From the NCBI GenBank assembly GCA_026874595.1, contig CM049314.1, positions 78,729,300 through 78,793,299 on the forward strand: a stretch of DNA of 64,000 bases, read 5' to 3'. Source of the DNA: Sipunculus nudus. Lineage: Eukaryota > Annelida > Sipuncula > Golfingiida > Sipunculidae. The notes below the pieces were generated by a model, which searched no databases, had not been told where the DNA came from, and was given only the letters and a program-made list of their open reading frames with translations. Every line of letters begins with the position of its first letter. Position 1 is the first letter of the stretch. Below are positions 59,031 through 64,000 of this stretch, piece after piece. Made by a program: the position numbers and the translations under genes.

Positions 59031-60810
59031 CTGAAAGAAACCCAGCTTCCAAGTTAAACTGAAGCACAAAGAGACAAGACCAAGAAATTATATAATCATC
59101 AGATGTTTAGAGAGCGATATAATATCAAGATGCAGCACCACCAGTTATACATATTGTCCTTTACATTCCAATTATATATTTGTCCAAAACTGTAAAAATA
59201 CGTTTGAGAAGAAATATTTTTTCACACAACTTTTGATCAATATTGTATTTTTGTTTGCTGTCTTTGACGTACAGTCGGCATGGTTTCAGTTTAATATATT
59301 TTTCACCAAATACCTTCTAAGGCTGTAAAATATATCAACAACCATACAGTATATGTAATACGGGTTACTGCTCATGTACGACCACTCATCACTACTCATT
59401 ATTGTATTTCCGACATGTCGTAAAACGTTAAAGGCATGCCAAAAAAAGGTTCCTTTGAATATACAAGTGATTGTATTTCCGGTACTTAACTAAACAGATT
59501 TTCTTTTACCCCTTTCACTATGAAAATGTGAATATAACATAGGTCAGTCACATACGGCAAGTGATCGAGGCCAATATGTCCCAGTTGGATGTAAAACTTG
59601 AAAACCTACCCCACGATTCCCCATCATCCCAGAAGAGGTCGCCACGGGCAGTGGAGTCTCTGCCGAGTGCAACAATCAGCCCCATCGGGTTCAGGCGGCT
59701 GCAGAAAACCAAGGTTTGCATCCTTAATTGATGATGATATTAAATCTATAATTAAAAATTAATCCGTGTAGAGTATTGTATCATCCTCCTACTGATATGT
59801 TTGACTTCCTATTGGGATGGGACCGATCAGGCAATATACTGATAATATACCAATAAAACAGTCAACACTATTTTTTTATTTAAGGGACATAATCTGGAGT
59901 AATACAATGCCTTTTCTATCGCACTATGAGTTGTGGTTTGCTTTATACAAAGGTTTCCCACATGGTCTCACTACCTTCCCCCTTCAGCTGCTCAACACTT
60001 TGTTACGGTTCTGTGTGTGAGTAAACACAGTCCACGTTTGTACGTTTACTGTTTACCATAAAGCAGCGTCAACCGAGGTCCCATTTTACGGATCGGGGTA
60101 GTCCAAACATAACCGTGCACTGTTGCAAAACACTTGTTGTAATCTTTAAAAGAAAATTGATAAAAGCAAGTGGCGTTCGCACCATGATAATGTTCGCGCC
60201 GGTGATCGCGCCCGGTCCACATTTAAAAAAAACTTGTGAACAGAGCTAAGCCAAAAATATTTTGCCAGGTACCATTTTTGTTTATCAAAGACAAGACGCT
60301 ATTTTTACTTCAAGCTAAACACATCCAGGGAAACGCATCTTACTGATTTCATCCCTGGGTTCGGCGTACTTGACCTCAGCGGGCTGATACCGATGCGCTG
60401 GGGTTACACTATGATGATAATCTAAAAATATGCGTCTGTATTAGACAACTGCAAGCCTAAAAAAGCTTTATGCCAAACCCCTAAAGCCTAAGATCAATTA
60501 CCGTGAAAAAAAATCATCTTATTCAGGATGGCCAGTAGAACTGAAAACCCCTTTTCAAAATACTTGACTCGTATAATTTGACCGGCCCATCTCTGAACCA
60601 ATAGGTCTCGTTGAAAATGTGAATAATCGCCTTTGGTTGTAGTGACGCAGCGGAAGTAGTTTCAGTCTAATACCAAATAGCAAATTTATCCTTTTCAGCT
60701 TATATCAAGTAAAAGAAATAGGAAATCCAATAATGTGTTCTAAGATTACATTAATAAAAATCTTAAACAGGGAGTATCGTAAATAAGAATGTGATCGCCT
60801 CTGATGTTAC
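59031..60810. other. GH31 introns around exon 59610-59698
   Basis: No additional features. 60060-60230 is somewhat CpG-rich (TTCGCGCCGGTGATCGCGCC), and 60570-60660 holds 'CTGAACCAATAGG...GTAGTGACGCAGCGGAAGT', which looks repeat-derived. None of this is interpretable further by eye. Confidence 0.4.
59610..59698 (-). CDS. GH31 exon, [23 protein letters not shown]
   Basis: An 89-nt exon after TTTTCTGCAG; the first base completes a Ser codon, and it ends in phase 1 before GTAGGT. The translation is [20 protein letters not shown] followed by LFWDDGESW. It matches the GH31 C-terminal domain signature ([25 protein letters not shown]). Confidence 0.95.
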
Positions 60811-60985
60811 TTTACACACCCGTAAGCAATGGAATTGGCTGGTTACTTTGATGTTACTATACACACCTATACGTCGTGATATTGGCTGGTTACTTTGATG
60901 TTACTTTACACACCTGAACGCCGTGGTATTGGCTTGTTACATTGATGTTACTTTTACACACCTGAACGCCGTGGTATTGGCTGGT
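60810..60985 (-). repeat. 47-bp array seeded on a GH31 splice donor
   Basis: ACACACC motifs end at 60820, 60867, 60914 and 60962, that is every 47-48 bp. In - strand terms the unit is CCAGCCAATACCACGGCGTT CAG|GTGTGTAAAGTAACATCAA. The copy at 60962 is the true exon end and donor; the other three follow in the intron and diverge with distance (GACGTATAG|GTGTGT, then TTGCTTACGG|GTGTGT). Confidence 0.9.
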
Positions 60986-61086
60986 TCCTGTGTCGGGATC
61001 ACGTGTCCGCCTCTGACGTGCAGTTGGATTCGATCCAGAGGAGTTGACAGATTATGTGTTTTACCAACATTTTCTACCTCTTTACC
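60962..61086 (-). CDS. GH31 exon, HVRGGHVIPTQEPANTT; donor duplicated
   Basis: A 125-nt exon from phase 0 to phase 2, after ATCTCTGCAG and ending TTCAG|GTGTGT. The translation is GKEVENVGKTHNLSTPLDRI then QLHVRGGHVIPTQEPANTTA and F. It matches GH31 LDxIxVHVRGGxIIPxQxPxxTT. The last exon bases and the donor are repeated three more times just downstream (toward lower coordinates) as 47-bp units. Confidence 0.95.
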
Positions 61087-61536
61087 CTGCAGAGATGATA
61101 ATGATGACGTTATTTTACTACAACTTTACTATACTGTACCACTATTGCTACCACTACATTCACTTCTACAACTACTACTACTACCTGACTGACTTAGGCC
61201 GACACCTTGAGTCCAGTAGAAATAAAAATATTGTCACGTACTATAAACCATCAATGTACATGTGCGAACCACTAACATAATATATAAAAATAGGAAACTT
61301 ATGTCAAGCTTAACTTTAAAGTTAACCAATTGGTTCGTGAGCAAATGTAAAGTAAAAAGACAAGTATGAACTAAAGTAAAATAACACATGGTACTATCAA
61401 ATTTCCATTTTAAATTTCTTTTGATAAGGTGATTTGCTTTAGTTTCGGACAAGAAAAAGGTGTGTTTGGATTCGAACTTCAAGGGCTCGGAGTTGGACTC
61501 CAGTAACCTGAACTCGGACTTACACTTGGACACTTA

Positions 61537-61600
61537 GTCCTACTACTACTACTACTACTGCTACTACTACTTCTACTTCTACTACTAATAATAATGATTA
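61537..61600 (+). repeat. (CTA)n microsatellite
   Basis: CTACTACTA runs with CTT and CTG interruptions inside the GH31 intron 61087-61770. A looser run of the same triplets lies at 61105-61190. Confidence 0.9.
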
Positions 61601-61770
61601 AAATATTATCAAACTCCTAATTTACATTTGTTTACATGTACACAATTATGATATGATATAAAATAACATATTTATTATATTATAATACTTCTCTTTCTCA
61701 TTAAAATAAAATGAATTAATATTATATATACTCTTTTAATATATTTTCGTTTTTGTTAAACCATACTTAC

Positions 61771-61827
61771 CCCATAATAATCGTACCATCTATCATTTGG
61801 AAAGTACACATTCACAAAGGTTTTTCC
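61771..61827 (-). CDS. GH31 exon, VYFPNDRWYDYY
   Basis: A 57-nt phase 0/0 exon after TTTTAACAG, ending GGG|GTAAGT. The translation is GKTFVNVYFPNDRWYDYYG. It matches GH31 VxxYFPxxxWYDxxTG at the start of the proximal C-terminal beta domain. It is short, but both neighbours fit in phase and in the family order. Confidence 0.94.
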
Positions 61828-62718
61828 CTGTTAAAACCAATAAAAAAACAATACAGACGATTCATTTTTATTATATTTTAAACTACAAAATTTGTTAGGT
61901 TTTCTTGGTACTACGGCCGACTTGACAGGTAGTTTCGACTTAAGTGTAAATTTCCGAGTTTTGTTGTTCTTTGTCCATGAAGCTATATCACGACTGTAAT
62001 TAATTATTTAATGTGTTAACGAAAATCGACTCTCTTTTAATGTAAGGGTGTCTAAGATAATAGGCCTAAAAAGTTTTATGTATTGAAATGTATAGTGGAT
62101 CTTAAAAAGTAAATTTGTAGTTATAAATGTTAATGTTTGTGTTTGTTCTTCTTAAGTATAGATGAAAAAAATATTTTTTTTCAAAAAGGGGTTCTTAAAT
62201 AAATGTTTTCAAATGTGAATATACTTTAATTCGATATCATTTGAGAAAAGACTTATTTAAAATAAGGACCACTTTTAGCAATTAGAATTTAAATTAAAAC
62301 TTAATAATGATTCCTTTTGACGGTGTTGATGTTCATATAATAAAAAAAACATATAGACAACTTTATGAATCATATCTGACATATACTCTCATATTTTTTT
62401 TTAAATCAATTAAATTTTTTTTTTATTTTACAACCCCCTGTTTGAAAAAAAATATTCCTTCTCATACGGTCAGGGATATAAAAAAATTAAACTTAAATAT
62501 TATAACAAAGATTTTACTTTTAAATTTCACTGTAAATTATAATACAAAAATGATCAAGTCTGTCATGTTATCCTCTTCACTCTTAAATATACAATAGGTT
62601 TGTAGTATATTAGTGTGGTCTTACAGATATACTGACTGTGATTTAATGCTGACTGTAACGCTTGTTCTAAAAACACAAGACAGGGAGAAACAGATCTATT
62701 CTGATACTGGGATCATAC
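61828..62718. other. GH31 intron, nothing recognised
   Basis: AT-rich intron. A + frame at 62307-62597 is composed of A/T-rich codons and poly-A/T runs and has no support as a gene. Confidence 0.45.
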
Positions 62719-62803
62719 TTGTTCCATAACGGGCGTGATCATAAAGGATGGTCCCCATAGAAACTGACGGTCAGCTGTCCACGTGTTCTGGTCAGCGGGA
62801 AAT
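62719..62803 (-). CDS. GH31 exon, FPADQNTW...FLWGPSFMITPVM
   Basis: This is an 85-nt exon. Its first base completes a Glu codon and it ends in phase 0 at CAA|GTATGA. The translation is FPADQNTWTADRQFLWGPSF followed by MITPVMEQ. It matches GH31 EFPxDxxTWxxDxQFLWGxxLLITPVL. The acceptor (TTACGATCAG) has a weak pyrimidine tract, but the phase and protein match leave little doubt. Confidence 0.95.
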
Positions 62804-62879
62804 CTGATCGTAAGGGTCAATCAAATAACATTAATGGATATCAGTAAACAAACCACGATACAATATCTGCAACGTGAAT

Positions 62880-62995
62880 ATGTAAAATTATATATATGTA
62901 ATGATATTTATTTAATTATATGTATGTAATGATATTTATATAATTACATGTAGGTAATGATATTTATATAATTATATGTAAGCAGTGATATTTCA
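62880..62995 (+). repeat. 28-bp tandem array, 4 copies
   Basis: AATGATATTTA at 62900, 62928 and 62956 and AGTGATATTT at 62984, exactly 28 bp apart, in an AT-rich unit (ATTATATGTATGT...). It lies in a GH31 intron. Confidence 0.9.
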
Positions 62996-63160
62996 CAAAA
63001 GACGTTTATTGATGTTTTAACCAGTTTTACTAAAGAAATAATGAGGGACCAATGGTCCACGGGGCACAGATATTCAGCTAATATATCTTTTCATTAAAAA
63101 AACCTTTGGGCCATATTTCCGTACAGGAATATAAAGAACAAAATTATTAAAAATTCTTAC

Positions 63161-63309
63161 TCGTGCAGGACTGGACGTACCACGGTGCTGCCATCTACGT
63201 GAGCGTGATATAATAAGGTGTAGAGGAAGGGAAGCAACTTGTATCGCGTCAGCAGTATGTCACGTGACACGCGCTGCATGACGGGACTAAAAGCGGCAGG
63301 ATCCTGGTC
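63161..63309 (-). CDS. GH31 exon, barrel helix (YKLLPFLYTLLYHAH)
   Basis: Read on the - strand it follows ACCTTCCAG and ends GA|GTAAGA, from phase 0 to phase 2 (149 nt). The translation includes DQDPAAFSPVMQRVSRDILL, TRYKLLPFLYTLLYHAHVDG and STVVRPVLH. It matches GH31 RYxLLPYLYTLFxxAHxxGxTVxRPLFxEFP near the end of the (beta/alpha)8 barrel. It is the most 5' GH31 exon visible here. Confidence 0.95.
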
Positions 63310-64000
63310 CTGGAAGGTAAAAAACAAACTAAACAATATATTTGTTATTCAAAGTAACGTATGAAATTTTGTTCAAAAGCCCAGCGTACACGTTAGCAAA
63401 TTTAAAGATACGATTTTGTTATTATCTATCGTAACGCCGTATCGTAAATACCCAAAATTCGTATCGTATTTTCCCATTTATTACACGAATATCATGAAAA
63501 AGGGGAAAGGATAACGACATCAAATACTGGGGGTCCAATGTTCACTCTGTTAATTATTTTGCATGGTGGTGGGTGATTAAGAAATAAATAAGTGAATGTA
63601 AAAACACCAATTTTTGCTTTTCCCAGTGTAGGCTTTGACACTGCACAAGTTACAGAGTGAACAAACTAAAAATGTGAGAAAATAATAAACAGAACAAAGT
63701 TTAATCAGAAGACAAAATTAATGTTCTGTAATGATGCCCTCTTGAAAATAATTTGACTGAATTTATAGTGATTTCTCCTTTTTTCTCTAAGGATCTAGCG
63801 TCATATTGACCCTCTGGCATTACGACCAGACTACTGGCGCCAGAGTGTCATGGCATCTACGTCTGAGGATCGCATTATAAGGCCTTATGAAGATGCAAAT
63901 ATTTTCGTCATTTCTGACAACGCTTCATGGGCTACAGGTGCACTGTCAATCAACATAAACCAGACCATCCGTTAGCATTTTTGTGTACTTTCTAATAATA
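63310..64000. other. GH31 intron, 5' side
   Basis: Intron upstream (in gene direction) of the first visible GH31 exon. I looked for the GH31 sequence expected just before it and did not find it, so the preceding exon lies beyond 64000. 63785-63900 contains the + phrase 'TCATATTGACCCTCTGGCATTACGACC' without recognised function. Confidence 0.5.

Larger units (their letters stand above)
56004..63309 (-). other. GH31 alpha-glucosidase gene, C-terminal part
   Basis: Eight exons on the - strand join with consistent phases into 262 codons plus a stop. They encode the end of the catalytic barrel and the C-terminal beta domains of a glycoside hydrolase family 31 protein of the lysosomal alpha-glucosidase / maltase-glucoamylase type, which cleaves terminal alpha-1,4-glucose from glycogen or maltosides. 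Diagnostic stretches are YKLLPFLYTLLYHAH, FLWGPSFMITPVM, VYFPNDRWYDYY, HVRGGHVIPTQEPANTT and [11 protein letters not shown]. The catalytic nucleophile and acid/base motifs are upstream of 63309, beyond the window. VRGGHVIP resembles lysosomal alpha-glucosidase and PTQEPANTT resembles the intestinal maltases, so I give no symbol. Confidence 0.93.

Noticed and set aside
61028-61045. GGATTCGATCC, like a tRNA T-loop
   Set aside because: It is coding sequence of the GH31 exon (LDRIQ region on the - strand), and no tRNA arms surround it.

Overview
The window is eukaryotic genomic DNA: AT-rich, with split genes, canonical GT-AG introns up to 14 kb, and very many minisatellites and dispersed repeats. 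The dispersed repeats (heads made of GTCCGTCC runs, an AGCTCAGCTGACT hairpin, tails with GACCCATGGGTC) and the protein style suggest a marine mollusc, most likely a bivalve. That assignment is inference.

Two convergent genes are recognisable, and each loses its 5' end at a window edge. On the + strand (346-48739) eleven exons encode all but about the first 100 residues of a flavin monoamine oxidase (MAO). The FAD-linking cysteine in SGGCYT, the aromatic-cage tyrosines, the flavin-side lysine and a C-terminal membrane anchor with a basic tail are all visible. On the - strand (63309 down to 56004) eight phase-consistent exons encode the C-terminal 262 residues of a GH31 alpha-glucosidase of the lysosomal alpha-glucosidase / maltase-glucoamylase type. 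Its catalytic residues lie beyond the right edge.

Layout: 1-345 intron with a dispersed repeat; 346-450 MAO exon; 451-14695 intron with 24-bp, GA-rich and 33-bp arrays and a 4-kb dispersed element; 14696-21898 five more MAO exons separated by introns with 49-bp and 41-bp arrays; 21899-35028 a 13-kb stretch holding one MAO exon (23665-23761), a huge 43-bp array, a 38-bp array, a 32-bp array and a 1.4-kb hAT-like element; 35029-35918 two MAO exons; 35919-47361 an intron full of related dispersed repeats; 47362-48739 the last two MAO exons; 48740-56003 intergenic repeats; 56004-63309 the GH31 exons; 63310-64000 intron.

The most unusual feature is that several tandem arrays start at exon edges. 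MAO exon 23665-23761 is flanked by a 50-bp array that copies its 3' splice site and first exon bases, and by a roughly 135-copy 43-bp array that copies its last exon bases and 5' splice site. A 41-bp array copies the donor of exon 20555-20643, a 47-bp array copies the donor of a GH31 exon, and a 57-bp triplication copies the MAO C-terminus with its stop codon. Exon 23665-23761 also carries an in-frame TAA in an otherwise aligned, exactly 97-nt MAO exon, so this copy may be broken, misread at one base, or rescued by an alternative acceptor 24 nt downstream.
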